Numbered from the stretch's first letter, positions 10,993 through 24,276 are shown. The stretch is DNA of 64,000 nucleotides from Pomphorhynchus laevis (GCA_012934845.2 WNNJ02003786.1:117943-181942); one strand, 5' to 3'. The notes: a model not told the origin generated them from the letters alone. Program-made: numbers and translations.

Positions 10993-11965
10993 TTCGCTGA
11001 CATAAATTATTCGTGGCAATTAAAGTAATGTCCCTAGACGATATATTTAATTAGCAAGGCATATTTGTAAATAATATGAATATCTGTATTTTAAATGTAA
11101 CTTATCAAAATTATTTTTAATAAATAAATTTCATCAATCTCATGATGAATCTTAAATAATCCAATTTTAAATATTTGGAAGAAATTGACGAACATGACAT
11201 ATTCTTGTCAATGCCAGTTATGTTTATAGATGATATATTAAAATAGCTAGACAAATTACTGTAACGAAATTGTCGAAATTATTTTAAACAAATGAGTTTT
11301 ATCAATCGCAAAACAAATCTCAAATAAGTACAATTAGATATTACACAAAATACATTATTACACAATATTAAATATTACAGAAAATATTAGATGATATTTG
11401 TTAAGCGATTTAGTGCAAGCAGATGAATACTTTTAAATAAAATCAATGTTTGTAAAAATTAAATATAGTTAAAAACTTTTTTAAATTGTTGCAATTTTCT
11501 ATTCATAGATTTGATAATTCAATAGAAAATTAGAAAGTATTATCGACATCTATACGGTTTGCGCATTTAATTATTTTGCTTTCCTGTTCCGAACACTATA
11601 GCTTGTGCTTTTTTAAACATTCAGTTTCGAATTGCAAACATTTATACAATTAATGTTTAGATTTCGCTGACATAAATTATTCGTGGCAATTATAGTAATG
11701 TCCCTAGACGATATATTTAATTAGCAAGGCATATTCGGAAATATTATGAATATCTGTATTTTAAATGTAACTTATCAAAATTATTCTCAATAAATAAATT
11801 TCATCAACCTCAAGATGAATCTCAAATAATCGATTTCTGAATATTTAGAAGAAATTGACGAACATGACATATTCTTGTCAATGCCAGTTATGTTACTAGA
11901 TGATATATTAAAATAGCTAGACAAATTACTGTAACGAAATTGTCGAAATTAATATGAATATCTGA
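10993..11965. repeat. Direct repeats inside segment A (about 670-bp spacing)
   Basis: The stretch beginning TTCGCTGACATAAATTATTC at 10993 recurs at 11663 and stays similar for about 300 bases. A second block (AATTCAATAGAAAATTAG at 11516) recurs in diverged form near 12124. The right arm holds the same pair at about 53400-53715 and 54080-54384, so the repeat predates the duplication of A. It is noncoding and intronic in the right-arm gene. Confidence 0.8.
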
Positions 11966-12633
11966 ATTTTAAATGTAACTAACTTGTCGAAATTATTTTG
12001 AATAAATTAATTAACGAAAACATAAGTAATCAATTCCTTTTTAGTTTAAAGGATTCCAAAGAGATTCACCAAAATAAAAAGATATTCAAAAATAATGTCG
12101 TTGTTTCCTAATTATAGATTTGATAATTCAGTCGAAAACTAGATGCCAGTATCGACATAGATACGGTTTGCCCATTTAATTATTTTGCTTTGCATATACC
12201 GCAATAAAACTAGTAATTGTTAAATTTACAGCAGGATCCTTAGTTTTGAAATCTAGTATCGAATGGCAAACATTTATACAATAAAGTATGCAATAAGTTA
12301 ATAAATAGAGAACAAATAATATTCAATTATTGAAAGATTGTAAATAAAAAAGTATTTTGCCAGTAAAACTATAATTTAAGTAATTAAGATATTTATTAGT
12401 TTAACTTTAATCAACAAGCAAATCGAAGAAATAATTAACACTTCATTTCATGTTTTATATTGTTTTAATACCTACAATTCAAATTTCAGATTTAAAGTCC
12501 ATTTCTATATTCATATTAATTTAATGTTTTGTAAATTTTTATATATTTGGACAATGATAATACAATTTTTTAAATAAGAGACAGCTTTTATCAAATGAAT
12601 TTATTTTTAAAATGCACCATCAATCAAACTTAC

Positions 12634-12699
12634 ATTTCTTCTATCTGACTGGAAATTCGGCTTGCATTAAAACATTGACGATGTTTTAAAGTCATTGCA
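12634..12699 (-). pseudogene. LRR-like exon copy, left arm
   Basis: A 66-nt counterpart of 52676-52741 with identical splice sites. It encodes MTLKHRQCFNASRISSQIEE, whereas the right arm reads ISNQIEE. It is open and in the shared phase. Confidence 0.6.
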
Positions 12700-14210
12700 C
12701 TAAAATAAAATTAATAGGAAAAAATATTCGGCAATTTGACAATAACCTGCGAAACATATATAGTAGCAAAATTAAATGAAAGAACAGTTCTGTTATTGAT
12801 GATTTTTAGAAAACAGCAGGCTGCGTTCATATCTTTTGATATTTAGTGAACACGTTCTTGTTGATATCTAGTAGGCAACAACATCAACAAAAACATTCTT
12901 AAAGTCGATTTGTAATTAAGTTACAATTACGAATCGACCTTTTACAAAAATTAATTTATAATTTTAATTTTTTTTTGATGAAATATTTGAAGACTCGTCA
13001 TTGCTAATTTGGATTATTTTTAGACTAAAGAAATGTATAATTTAATCAAACACAAAAATGTTTATCGTGAGATAAATCATAAAATACAAAAACATGTCTT
13101 AATAAATCACTCAAGATATCATTTTTATCTATTATTAGACTTAATTATTTAGTAATTAATTTGATATCTAACTGCTATTTTAATTCATTATTTATTAAAT
13201 ATATTTTAAATTATATAAAAATATATTTAAGTATATTTAATTATATTTAAATGCAGGCCATTTGATTTATATGGTTAGTCAGCTTTTTGTTCATACCTGG
13301 AAAAATCTTGATTTGTAAATTAAATATTGTTTTTATTATTTATAAATGTCAAGTTAGTAAAAATCGTTTATTAAAACAGAAAAAGTAGCTTATTTGAGTA
13401 AACATGTTGCTTAATCTCATTCTTTGACTTCAAGGTAAATAAATTAAATACCAATTGTGGTCAAATAATTCAAGAATGAAATCTATTATGACCAAATACA
13501 TCCATAAAATATGGTAATGCTACCTTGATAAAATCACATTTCCATGCAATGAAATTAAATGAAAGTATGCAAGAATATTTGTGTTATAGCCTAATTCATG
13601 AAATTACACATTTGTATTCAACCCACTGATTACATATCCAGTGTGATAAAAACAAAAAACGAATCAGCTTACAATCAAAAATACAACGATGCAAATCCTT
13701 TTCTATAACATATTATGATTGAAGGAATTCTACTTGCATATTATTGGTGAAATATAATAGGAAATGCAGTTACATAGCTTTAAACAACGTCTTATTTGAT
13801 TAATAATTCATATCTGCACTATTAATGGTATATAATCTTTTATTCTATGATTGAAAGCATCCATACATACTAATGCTATATGGTTTAGAAACTGAAATCC
13901 ATAGCTATTTTTAGTAGTCCTATTGATTTTAGATTTTGACAATTTGAAGTATTATATAAAATAAAGATGTTATAGAGCGCGCCCCGCAATAAATTACATC
14001 TATACTTATGTTTTGCTAAAACACAGTAGAATTGATCATTAATAATTTAAAATCGTTTATTTTAAATGTCTTATAATATAAATAGCGATTAATTGAGTAT
14101 CTATTTAATCTATCAGTACTAAACGAGACTAATATATTCGTGATAATCAATGAAATTTTATATTCCTACATTCGATATAAATTCAATTCACGACAAGCCA
14201 ATTTACTCAC

Positions 14211-14282
14211 ATTGATTTTAACGTGGATGATAAGCTCAGGAAGTCGGACGGAATGTCGGTAATTGGATTGCCAAATAATCGC
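14211..14282 (-). pseudogene. LRR exon copy, left arm
   Basis: A 72-nt counterpart of 51083-51154, differing by one silent base (TTC/TTT in SDFLSL). It encodes RLFGNPITDIPSDFLSLSS and so on. The acceptor (TAATAG) and donor (GTGAGT) are retained. It is the first of the five minus-strand LRR exons in the left arm; no upstream LRR exon was found between it and 24.6 kb. Confidence 0.7.
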
Positions 14283-14695
14283 CTATTACATATAATTCAA
14301 ATATCAATGTTTCAATTATTTATCTCAAACGATATAAGAGAAAAATATGTTCAAGTATTGCAGTTCTGAAAAGACTTTGAAAGAAATTAATGTACAAATA
14401 ATATAGTAAAAGGTATCAGTTCCAAAAGGCATTGCCAGCTGATATATGCTAGATCTTAAAATAATGAAAGTTAAAAAACCTTTAGGATAACACAATACGC
14501 AAATGTTAATACGAAAGAATTAAACGATTGTTTTTGTCTGAGATGATAAAAAACTCCTTTATATTTTACTGATATTTTATCACGGCACTAGATTTATACT
14601 TGTTAAATTCCATCAAATTTAAAGATAAAATGTTTCATTTCTTAAGTGAATTACAGAATATATCACTAATCCTAACTCTATCAACTCCTAAATAT

Positions 14696-16494
14696 CCTCT
14701 GTTAGTATAATGCTTGTTGATTTGTTAAAATTTGAACTAACAGTTTGCTCAAATCGCCAATCTTTCAGCTAGCATAGCATATATTTATATTTAAAGTACA
14801 ATTTTGAGTATTTATTTTTACTATAATTAAATTTAATGATAAATTCAAACTAAGAATGCACGTTTATTTAAATCAATAGATAATTTCGTATCCAATTTTT
14901 AAACTTAATTCGATGTTGCTAATTCACTCAAATATTTAATATATCTTCATCGCACAAAGTATAATTTTAGTTATTTTTACGACAATTTAAGAATTTTTGG
15001 AATGTTTTTAACTATAGAGAAGAAAAATGGATACATCAGTCACAATTTAAATAATCATATATATCATCATTATATATACTTTAATTATTATTAGTAGTAG
15101 GATATGATATTATATTAGCGATCTCGTCAAACGTTACAATATAATTATATTAAATTATAAAAATACTAAGTTAAGAAACGTTTACGCTATTTCGTAAGCA
15201 TCATAGCATATACAGTGTACATATAAATTATATCAGTTGATTCAAATGTTGAATTCAAATGTTAAATTCAAATGTCGAATAAGGTAATTTTCTAATTTTC
15301 ATATTTCATAAAGTTCAATCGTCATTATTATTTCATTATTTTTATTTATTTTTGCAATAGTAAGAGAAATATTATTGATATTCGTATTATTAATAAATAA
15401 TCGTCAATCATAATGTTCATTAAAGTTAAATATTATACATTCGACGTTACTAATATTTATATATTAATTATTACTGTAAATTTACTGAATTTTCTTATAA
15501 CGTTGAACGTTCGGCTTTATCAAATACGGAAATATTCAATTTTAAGTTTTCAATTATTTGCTCAGTTTCCATATTTTCAGAGTGAACATTATTTTGCATG
15601 CATAGATCTTCACAGAGTAAAATAAACTTTATGAATATTTTTCAGAAGGAACTTTTCTCGCAATGAAACATTTCATCAGGCCATGAACAAAAATATAATA
15701 AATCAGATAATTTAGCTAAGGCTACATATCTTGTACTACAAATACACAAGATATGCAAATATCTTAATCATAAAATAATTTCTATAACCTAATGTATTTA
15801 CTGTTCAGTAATCGTATTAAGCCTCTTTAGATTCGTAAATTACTTGATTTCCACATTAATTAAAGATTAATACAATATTGGATAACGCAAAAATAATATC
15901 TACAATGTTTAGACAACTTTACATTACAAGCCTATGTGATATTACAACTAGAAACTGTCTTTTTCAGTGGTACAGAGCTTAAGCGGTATGTTTTGATTGT
16001 GTTGGATATTTCCATTATTTCTCAATAGATCGTTATTTAAATTGCACAAGACAATTTTAGCAAAAACAATTTTAGCGAAAATGTGTTAGTTACCTCATTT
16101 TCAATTACCATATTTTAAATCCAAAGAATTTAGTTGCTTTAATTAATGACTTAAACAAATTGATTAAATTTCCTATATCTGCAGTATCTGTGTTTCTCTT
16201 TATACACTAAAGTCTCATAATTGCAGACTCAAAGTGAGGATCAAGATGGTAATTTAATATCTCACAAATGGACGAATACTTTCGATTTCATTCACCTATC
16301 AGCGTCTGTAAAATCCGTGATTTTAAACTAATTTTTAATTTATAAAATGTTTTTAAGTAAGGACAAAGTAGAGAAGATTTTTTTGTCCTGTAAAGGAATT
16401 TTACTCCAGAATTGCATTAGATTATCGAAATTACATTGACGCTTTTATGGATATTTGTTTTTCAATATTGCTTAGCTACAATTTGGAAGATGGC
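14696..16494. other. Unpaired segment B, no gene recognised
   Basis: AT-rich DNA between arms A and C, with no counterpart inside the window. The right copies would place it beyond base 64000 or lose it at about 50660. No LRR-type exon was found on either strand. A 70-codon open stretch at 15413-15625 is AT-driven and not credible. An acceptor/donor pair at about 16476-16530 (+) frames a short open piece but breaks the phase pattern. Confidence 0.6.
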
Positions 16495-17564
16495 TTGAAA
16501 GAAGGAATAATAGTGTCTTTCCGAGTCGATTGTGAGTTAATACTTAAATTTTTATTTTTATTTTTTCGTGTTTAGAAATTGTTCGAAGCTCCACATAATC
16601 ACAAACTCGTGGACTTGTGAAGATGATGACAAACTAGTCCTTAATTTGGAGTGCAATGATCAGTTTTAAAGTATTTATTAAAATTGAAAATTGTCAACAG
16701 TACAGAAAATAGTGGATATCGCTTACGTCTTTACCCAGACTGTTTTATGCTTACATGTTAATTAGAACTGTGCTCATCCTAAAGATATATAGCAAATCTT
16801 TGGTTATATATTTAATAAAAGAATTTAATCTTTTTGCTTAACATAACTTCATTAGTTTCTGTCAAATAATTCTTTTAGCATTTTATAGCCTGCATTAAAT
16901 AGAGTAAAGTCAAATAGGTTATTTGCACGTCAGGTACCACATGATCTAATTATATGCAATTCAATAAAAATGATTTTATTGGGAATTAATATTCCAAATG
17001 GCGAACTCGTGTAAAAGTTAAGTTACATGTAATGCTGGTGGTTGTCTCATACCGCATTCATATAATCATAAATTTAATGAATCAAAATTATTGAAAGTTA
17101 CTTAATTGGATTAACCGAATAGCAATTCCGTCTTAAATTCCACACCGATTTCATGAAAATGATATTTTTATCTTAACAGTAACTGTTTGTATAAAGTGAT
17201 TTTTCTTGAATTTTACTTTGAAAGTCCGATTTTCAATCGACAGCATTCGAACATTGTAGCATGCAGTGCTAAATTGTCGTTTAATATAATCATGGTTTTA
17301 AATTATTATGTAGCAAAGATGTCCTGAAAATCTGAACTACCGAATCTACAAATTGCAATGTCGATAAATAGTAAATAAATATTGAGTCTACGACAATATT
17401 GATTTTAGCAAATATTCTAAAATTAAGATTAATATTGAATTGAGTTTATAATTAAGAATATTATAGTTTTTCTAGCATGTCAAAAATATCTGCATCATTG
17501 CAGTGATTTTAAATTGTCGGTAAATCTAATATCAAACTTGTTTAAACTATAATTTATTGAAATT

Positions 17565-17691
17565 TAAAAATATCTTGTAAACACTTTGTTGAAACGACTT
17601 CCGTCATATTCTATATAACAATCCTCATTATGTGATACTACAGATACAACATTATTGTGGAACGTGTTAAGTTTTAACACTTCTATATTTC
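17565..17691 (-). other. Candidate exon-like open stretch, left copy
   Basis: Left counterpart of 62804-62930, apparently identical. A TTAG acceptor is followed by an open frame in the LRR phase ending in TAA. See the right copy for details. It may be chance. Confidence 0.25.
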
Positions 17692-17907
17692 TAACAAACA
17701 GAGAACGCAGTTCAAAGTTCAACAGTTATATTAAAAACTAGATCTTTTATGAGCGAACAGTAAATAAAGAGTTAATATTTTTAAGTACACCATCGAGATA
17801 TATATAAACTTTTTATACTGTTGTATTTTAAGTGAAAGTATGCATTTGTGTTTTTCAGTTAAAATATACAAATTTTCAGTAGACAAAACTTGATTAAAAA
17901 AGTAGTT

Positions 17908-18088
17908 TTAATAATTTTTGTCTGAGTCACTTTCTTTTCGTTGTATGATGTTCAAGGACAAAATGTTTGTATAAAGTAAAAATACATTAGGATGAAAAGT
18001 ATGGGGTTGTATATGTTTGCAACTATAAATATACAAATGTTCCTTCAACAATTTCTTGAATGAATCACATCTTCTCTTTGGTTGCAGT
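17908..18088 (-). other. Candidate terminal exon, left copy
   Basis: Left counterpart of 62406-62586, with the same open frame (begins LQPKRRCDSFKK, ends SDSDKNY). It is preserved in both arms but lies amid short AT-rich near-repeats (GTATATTTATAG), so it could be noise. Confidence 0.28.
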
Positions 18089-19097
18089 CTCAAAACAAAA
18101 TGTACGTTTAAGGTTTATTACAAAATGTTGAAATTTCTGTTTGCAAAATTTTCTACTATAAATATACGAATTTTCCTTAGCGAGAAAGAATTTTTCTAAA
18201 CGGGAATCTAAAAGTAGTCGGAATATTTTATGTCAAAATTTGATATATGACATAAGTTTAGCTCTGCATTTCATCATCTTAATTTATTTTATCATTCTGG
18301 CCATTGTTATTAAAGTCCGTAAGTATTGAAAGTATTTTCATTTTTTTGATTAAACTATATTGACGGTGGAATATCAGCAAAACAATCTATTTGCAGTAAG
18401 ATATAATTGGATGAAACTTTTATATTTTTGTAAAATAGATTGCAAACTTATTCCATAAAAAAGAACTTATTATTTTAATTAACCAATTCTAAGCTTTATA
18501 TCGAAATATTCTCAACTTTGATATAAAATTTACTAGATTTTAACTAATCATTAAAATTCGTTTAATTTAGAGTTTAAACTTTAGCAGGTTTTAACCAATT
18601 TTTGGAATAAAGTGTATTTAAATATAAAAGTACGAATTATATTTTTAAAATTAATGCATTATACCAACATTTTGATTATAAATGTCTTTAGCAAAATATA
18701 AAAAGGTCAAAAAATTGTAACATAAAAAAGAACGTTATTAAATTCATCATAAAAATAACAATATATGTAACGACATTTTCAAGCATGTATAGAATAAAGA
18801 TTATTTTTGACATTTTTAATGAGTATTAATGCTTTCTTATAAGATTAAGTAATTTTTAGAATTAATAGTATTTTTTTTAAATAATTTTAATTAAATGTAT
18901 AATATAAAATTGAAAATAAGATATTTAAAAAGCATTAAGGATATTGTAAATAAAAAATGGTTAATTCAGCAAAATAATTGGTTTCGTATTGAGCACCAAA
19001 TATTTATATAAATTATTAATCTTATGTATAGAGCAATTGTATCATGTAATATGTATACCTACAAACGATTATTTACATATAAGACATTGATTATATT

Positions 19098-19295
19098 TGC
19101 ATTTACGTTCATCACAATGCAAATAAAGATTTAAAGTTTTTACTTGTTGTTCGCTACCAAAAAAACTGTCCACATGCAAACTGAGTGTAACATATATACA
19201 AATAAATCAAAGCGTTACCGCAACATAGTGTTAATGAACAATCAATAGAGTTTTACCGACAGTGTATGAATTAGATGCACTGCCACTACGTAACA
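19098..19295 (-). repeat. 3' LTR of left gypsy element
   Basis: 198 bases nearly identical to 22551-22747. On the minus strand it starts TGTTACGTAGTGGCAGTGCA and ends GTAAATGCA. The tail ORF runs into it. Confidence 0.9.
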
Positions 19296-19299
19296 TTCC

Positions 19300-20240
19300 T
19301 CTTCACCATCAATTACTTGGACGATCTTAGGTTGCCACATTCCAGCCGTATCGGACAGGTACTCTTTTTGTACTTGTAGATCGTCGCAAAGTTTGTTGCT
19401 CTTCATATCCGGTTCTTGCAATTGATTTGACGTTGTTTTGGTCGGTTTATTCTGGTGAACACTAGATCTCTTAATCGGACAATCAGGTTGAAGTAAACTT
19501 TTTCCATCAACTTTCTTGCTAACGATATTCGGTCTTTCAGTCTCACTCTCGTATTGAACTGACTCTTTATTCACATCAACATTGATATTCTTGTCAAATC
19601 CGCGTATAGTATCAGCGTTGTACTTTGTGATTCTTGCCATTTCCATTAATTACGTATGATGTCCACTCACTAAGGTCGATTATATGTCCTCGTGACCATG
19701 GTTTTGTGTTGTTTTTTCGATACCATACTTTTTCGTCGAACTCGAACTGTTGAGGTTTACTTTTCTTATCAAAATAACGCTTGTTATTTTCTTGATAGTG
19801 GTGAATTGTCGATTGTGGTGTAGGCTATATCCGATCTAATAGTGTCGGTAACCTATATCCTTTTAACATTTCCGAAGGCGGTTTACCGGTAGCACTATGA
19901 GGGGTATTACGATATGACAACAAGAACTGCCGCAGTCGTTTTGGACGCTCGCCAACACCATAAGGTCGCAAAACCCTACTTTCGAGAACTTGAATGCGAA
20001 TTGCTCTGTCCTGCGAAGTCAACATGTATTCTTGTCAAGGCTGTGAAGGAATATACCAGCTATGCAAGAGATGACTAAGTTCGTTATTACGATATCGTTG
20101 ACAATATTCACATTGTTGTATATAATTCTCAGTCTGAGCCGATGTTAGACCACCAAACATAAACACGAGACAGCGCCTTCATCGATACAATACCCGGAAG
20201 ACCCGCATGCAAAACTCTCAGCACGTCTTTCCGCAACGTT
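19300..20240 (-). pseudogene. Integrase remnants and pol tail (left gypsy)
   Basis: Near 20040-20230 the minus strand encodes the integrase HHCC finger: VLHAGLPGIVSMKALSR, then QQCEYCQRYRN, with a stop between. The DDE core is missing. Directly after comes VLRPYGVGERPKRLRQFLLS and YRNTPHSATGKPPSEML (19825-20025), the conserved segment behind the core, and a C-terminal module with YQENNKRYFDKKSK and KPWSRGHIID. A 134-codon open tail (19242-19646) then enters the LTR. It cannot catalyse integration. Confidence 0.78.
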
Positions 20241-20552
20241 GATTAAACTACTACTCTTGCTCCGAGTAGAACAATGCCACCCTCAGTTGATAACTATGAC
20301 CGTCGACAACTGTAAGGCTGCCTTAATTCATCAATTTTATAAGGCCAGTTTGTTTTTAAATATCCGCAAACTTTACTTAATATATGGCTTGTCTAGTTGC
20401 CTCTCTCAGCGCCAATTCAGTTAGCATATGTGCACCTTTAAACTGATGGTTATCCACTAATAAATTTATATTGGTGATGAAATTCTCCTTGTTTCGACTT
20501 TAGTATTGGATGGAAATCGCGATAATTTAAGATGTTCATTATCCGTCCCTGC

Positions 20553-21655
20553 TCATATTATAATGTCATCGACATAATCCGCTACACCGGGAATGCTACC
20601 TAGTAAATTGTGCATATACCTCTGAAATACAAGGTGTGCTACAGACAAGCCGAATGGAAGACGGTGATAGCGGTAAAAGCCAAACGGAGTTGAAATGTTA
20701 AGATATTTTCTGGAATCCTTGTCAACGTGCATTTGTGCGTATGCATCCTTCAAATCGAGAATTGTATAGGAAGTACCAACAGATCTTTTACTCAACAATT
20801 CCTCAAATGTCGGCAACTCATAAGTATCACATCTTAAGAATGGATTTATTGTCGCCTTAAAATCCGCACACATTCTCAATAAATTGTCTTTTTTGGAACT
20901 AAAACTATAGGACTCGCCCATTCAATAAATTCACGCCTTAAATCTACAGGCTCAATAATTTTATTATCAACTAATCTCAAAATCTCGTTCTTTAACTTGT
21001 CTTTAAGAGGCAGTGGTACTCGACGAGCAGGTACACATTTTGGAATTGCATTCGGACTAAGTTTTAACTGTACTACACAACCCTTTTCACTTTCAAGATC
21101 GTTACTAAATACCTCTTTCATCTGATTTAATATCTGACTTAATCTTTCAGCCGATTCTAATTGACTTACAGAAATATTACGATTGATCTGTACTTGTGGT
21201 GACAAAGGTATTTCGAATGCTTTAATCCAAGGCTGACCAAATAAGTTTTTCTCTGATCCGGAAATCACCTCTGCATGCAGACACTTTTCGACCCCATTTA
21301 AATTCGCCCTGAGCAGACATCGACCCAAGCTTTTTAATTTCGAACAGCCATAATTGCAAAGCCACCGGCTTTCACTTAATTGTGGCGCTCATATTGCCGA
21401 CCAGAGTTCACCTGATATAGTCGTGTTTATGACACCAGTATCATACTCCATCACTGCTGGAATTTCATTTAAGGTGACTTTTATGACTGGTAGAAAATCA
21501 CGACCATTCTGGCTAACATTGCAAATTTGTAAATTGGCTAATTCTTCTTCCTCAGAACGTTCGCTACCGTATAATACCACTTGGTTGACAGCACCTTTGT
21601 GATGTTTGCAGCATCGGCGAATATGCCCCATTTTCCCGCAGTTGTAGCATTTGAC
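20553..21655 (-). pseudogene. Protease and reverse transcriptase (left gypsy)
   Basis: The protease begins near 21490 with VMEYDTGVINTTIS, an intact DTG triad, and ends early at a stop (ELWSAI). After a gap the RT N-terminal part follows: RRVPLPLKDKLKNEILR, IIEPVDLRREFIEWASPIVL. A frameshift at about 20880 leads to RMCADFKATINPFLRCDTY, motif A (YTILDLKDAYAQMHV), HRLPFGLSVAHLVFQRYMHN and the catalytic box DYVDDIII. A stop follows immediately, and the thumb and RNase H are missing. The right-arm copy has the same breaks. Confidence 0.85.
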
Positions 21656-22500
21656 GTTTGTTCCCAGCATTGTTGTTCGTAGCTATGATTGTAGCCATTA
21701 CAACGAGGACACTGTGGCCTCATATTCTTATCTACATTCGATCGATACTGTGTATTCATTTTACGAATAACCTTTATGTTGTTGACATTGTCAATTTTTT
21801 CGTCAGGCGTTTGATTTGCATTTGTCGTTAACATGTTTTTTGTACGTTGGGTCATTTCCCAATTTGTCGCGATTCGAATTACTTCATCGAGTGAAGGATT
21901 TTCTAACCTAAGTGCAGCTGTTCTAATTTCTTCAACCGGCGTAAATGCGACAATCAAATCTCGAAGTCTATCGTCGATTGCTTGATGAGCATTTATAATT
22001 GAGGCGTCGTAAAAAGCACACCGGCTTGCCAAACATCTCGCCTCTGCCATCCAATCTTTTTGAGACTGGTTCGATTTGTGTCTGCATTGAGAAAATGCAA
22101 ACCGAACAGCAACAACATGACAAAGTTTTTGAAAATGTCCATCCAAACACTTTATGAATGCATCAAATGTAATTTCTTCTTGCTCGTGTGTTGGTAATTA
22201 CTGACCAATTATGCGAAAAATACATCTACCGCAACATGACAGCAGAAATTGTTTCTGACGCTCGCTCGATGTCACCCCAAACATCTTAAGATAATTCTGC
22301 AACTGTATTGAATAATCCTGCCACGAATCATCATTGGAATCAAATGGCTGAAACAACGGAATACTGCAGTAAACATCCTGGTAATTATTCGTTTAAAGAT
22401 TAGCAACAACTTGACTTAGCGTTCACTGTTGTTCTAATACCAATTGCAGCATGTCATAAGGTAATAATCTTTCTTGTTGCTCGTTATTAACACCCTCGTC
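21600..22500 (-). pseudogene. gag (left gypsy)
   Basis: Capsid sequence is clear: SIQLQNYLKMFGVTSSERQK, FLLSCCGRCIFRIIGQ, HVVAVRFAFSQCRHKSNQSQ, AIDDRLRDLIVAFTPVEEI, IRIATNWEMTQ. Two zinc knuckles follow in different frames, CPRCNGYNHSYEQQC and CYNCGKMGHIRRCC, so a frameshift lies between them near 21670. There are a few stops upstream (around 22200 and 22395). Gag would form the virus-like particle core and bind RNA. The start is uncertain: the open frame runs back through the primer-binding site into the LTR. Confidence 0.82.
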
Positions 22501-22550
22501 GCCATTTAAGTAAGTAAGTAAGGGTTTTATTAATAACCGTCGCCATTTGT

Positions 22551-22747
22551 TGCATTTACGTTCATCACAATGCAAATAAAGATTTAAAGTTTTTAATTGT
22601 TGTTCGCTACAAAAAAACTGTCCACATGCAAACTGAGTGTAACATTTATACAAATAAATCAAAGCGTTACTGCAACATAGTGTTAATTAACAATCAATAG
22701 AGTTTTACCGACAGTGTATGAATAAGATGCACTGCCACTACGTAACA
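22551..22747 (-). repeat. 5' LTR of left gypsy element
   Basis: 197 bases, nearly identical to the 3' LTR at 19098-19295. The right-arm counterpart lacks its first 30 or so bases because arm C begins inside this LTR. Confidence 0.9.
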
Positions 22748-22859
22748 ATTATTTATTATTTTACATCTGAAATTCATTGATTCCCACTTCGATAAACATT
22801 TATAAAGGCTAAGGTTTCTCAAGCTCTTCGTCTCTCGATTACCCAGCATAGTCGCGTCG

Positions 22860-23015
22860 ATTGGACTTTTCAAGGAGTGAAAGACCCCGGGTGGTTCAGA
22901 CGAGGGCCGGCGTGTTGGATTGGCTGTTGGGCTCAGATCCCACTGAACCTGAGGCCATGAAGATGATGGAAGAAGTAGACAAGTTTTTCCGAAAGACGAT
23001 GATTTCTGATTTCTG
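22860..23015 (+). pseudogene. LINE ORF2 C-terminal tail, probable
   Basis: The open end VLDWLLGSDPTEPEAMKMME, then VDKFFRKTMISDF and a stop, looks like the extreme C-terminus of a Jockey-type LINE ORF2. An upstream frame (FQGVKDPGWFRR) is shifted by one base. GC content is higher than the surroundings. It lies 110 bases beyond the gypsy LTR. The family assignment is from motif resemblance only. Confidence 0.45.
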
Positions 23016-24276
23016 ACGTCTCTTTTTTCTATATTTGTTTTAATTCTATTTAACCTATGTATTATTTTTGTTAAGAAAATCATTATTATACACATTTATA
23101 ATCAAAAAATCTTATTCGTGTTTGATTTCCTGTGTGATACTCGATTATAACTTTAGTTAACACATAATGTAGAAACTCGAATTTGAAGATGAATAATTAT
23201 AAAGATTATGATCGAAAGATAAAATTATCTTTAACCGCTTATATTTTCATTATAAAACAAATATTATAATGAAATTAAAAACAACTAGCGCATGCTTATT
23301 AGTATTTGAATTACATTTTAGATTTACCCGTAATTGACCCATTATTGTTCAAACAGTTTAAAAGAGTTGTTATTATAATATTATATTCACAACTCCTAAT
23401 ATAATAGTATAGTAGTATAAAATATGTGAAATTAAATTTGTTTCATTTGAATGTAGCTATATGAATTATTTGTAAATCCCGATTTCAATGCGATAACTAG
23501 CAAGGCGCTTATAATTTGAAATGTTTAAATATGTTACAACCTAAACTTAACTAACACAATTTATAGAATAAGTAATATAAAGTATATTCAAATTTGTATT
23601 TTTGAAGCTAATATTTGAATAATCAAACCTTTATCTGTAAAATAAATTTCTAGCTATTTAATTTAAAAAATGTTGAATTATTAATGAATTATTAAAATTT
23701 AACTTTATACCATAACTTAATAAATTGTTAGTATTGCAAATAAGTATCAAATGCGTATGAAATATAACACTACTTCAAATTTTTGTAATTAGCATTCATG
23801 ACTATGTAAATTAAATTTAGTTAATTCGTTAAGATAATTTGTTCGTTTCGTACTGAGCACCAAAACAGCATATTTGAGTCTTGAACTTAGACATTCTGTA
23901 GATCAAACCAAATCAATTTCGCAAATAATCCGCCTTGAAATGTCAACATTACATCACTATACTGCATAACAAGAAAGTCACTTGTTATAAAGTAATATGG
24001 AAAGTTACTTATTATGTAACTTTCCATAATACTAAAAACTTTATAAATGGCAACTAACGAAATTACAGCTGCTAATTATATGACCATGGCCTGACTTAAT
24101 TACCAGTAATTTACCCATAATTGTTCAAAGAGTTAAAAGGAGTCTTTTTAGACTATCCTCATCCTATACTTTTTATTTAAACTGAATATTCTTCATATTA
24201 TAAATTAATAATATCCATCTAAATATTTGTCAAAAGCTACGTAAATAATAGAGTTATTTTAATTTATATAATATTA
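23016..24276. other. AT-rich DNA upstream of the LRR gene
   Basis: No coding is recognised. It contains a 13-bp perfect palindrome (23996-24008 with 24016-24028, GTAACTTTCCATA arm). A promoter cannot be assigned from the sequence. Confidence 0.5.

Larger units (their letters stand above)
7091..14695. repeat. Inverted segmental duplication A, left arm
   Basis: Reverse complement of 50665-57750. Anchors: 7359 pairs with 57480, 14641 with 50723. The left arm is about 500 bases longer, mainly because of a diverged palindrome at 8640-9250. By eye the arms differ by a few percent. It carries five LRR exons on the minus strand; the rest is AT-rich intron-like DNA with no other coding I can recognise. 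Confidence 0.92.
16495..22715. repeat. Inverted segmental duplication C, left arm
   Basis: Reverse complement of 57780-64000 with a nearly constant coordinate sum (about 80495), so almost no net indels. The arms are very similar by eye, about 1 percent different in the gag region. The left arm holds a dead gypsy element (19098-22747) and AT-rich DNA. The lower boundary is set only by the window end on the right. Confidence 0.93.
19098..22747 (-). mobile_element. Ty3/gypsy LTR retrotransposon, internally deleted (left C arm)
   Basis: The element reads on the minus strand: 5' LTR (22551-22747), gag, protease, RT, then remnants of integrase and a C-terminal tail, then 3' LTR (19098-19295). The LTRs begin TGTTACG and end TGCA-type. 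A possible primer-binding site TGGCGACGG lies at 22537-22545, five bases inside the 5' LTR. Total length is 3.65 kb, well short of the 5 kb or more of a full element, because RNase H and the integrase core are gone. Flanking five-base sites (ATATT, ATTAT) do not match, so no clear target duplication remains. It is a different lineage from the CsRn1-like copies at 1-4930. Confidence 0.9.
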
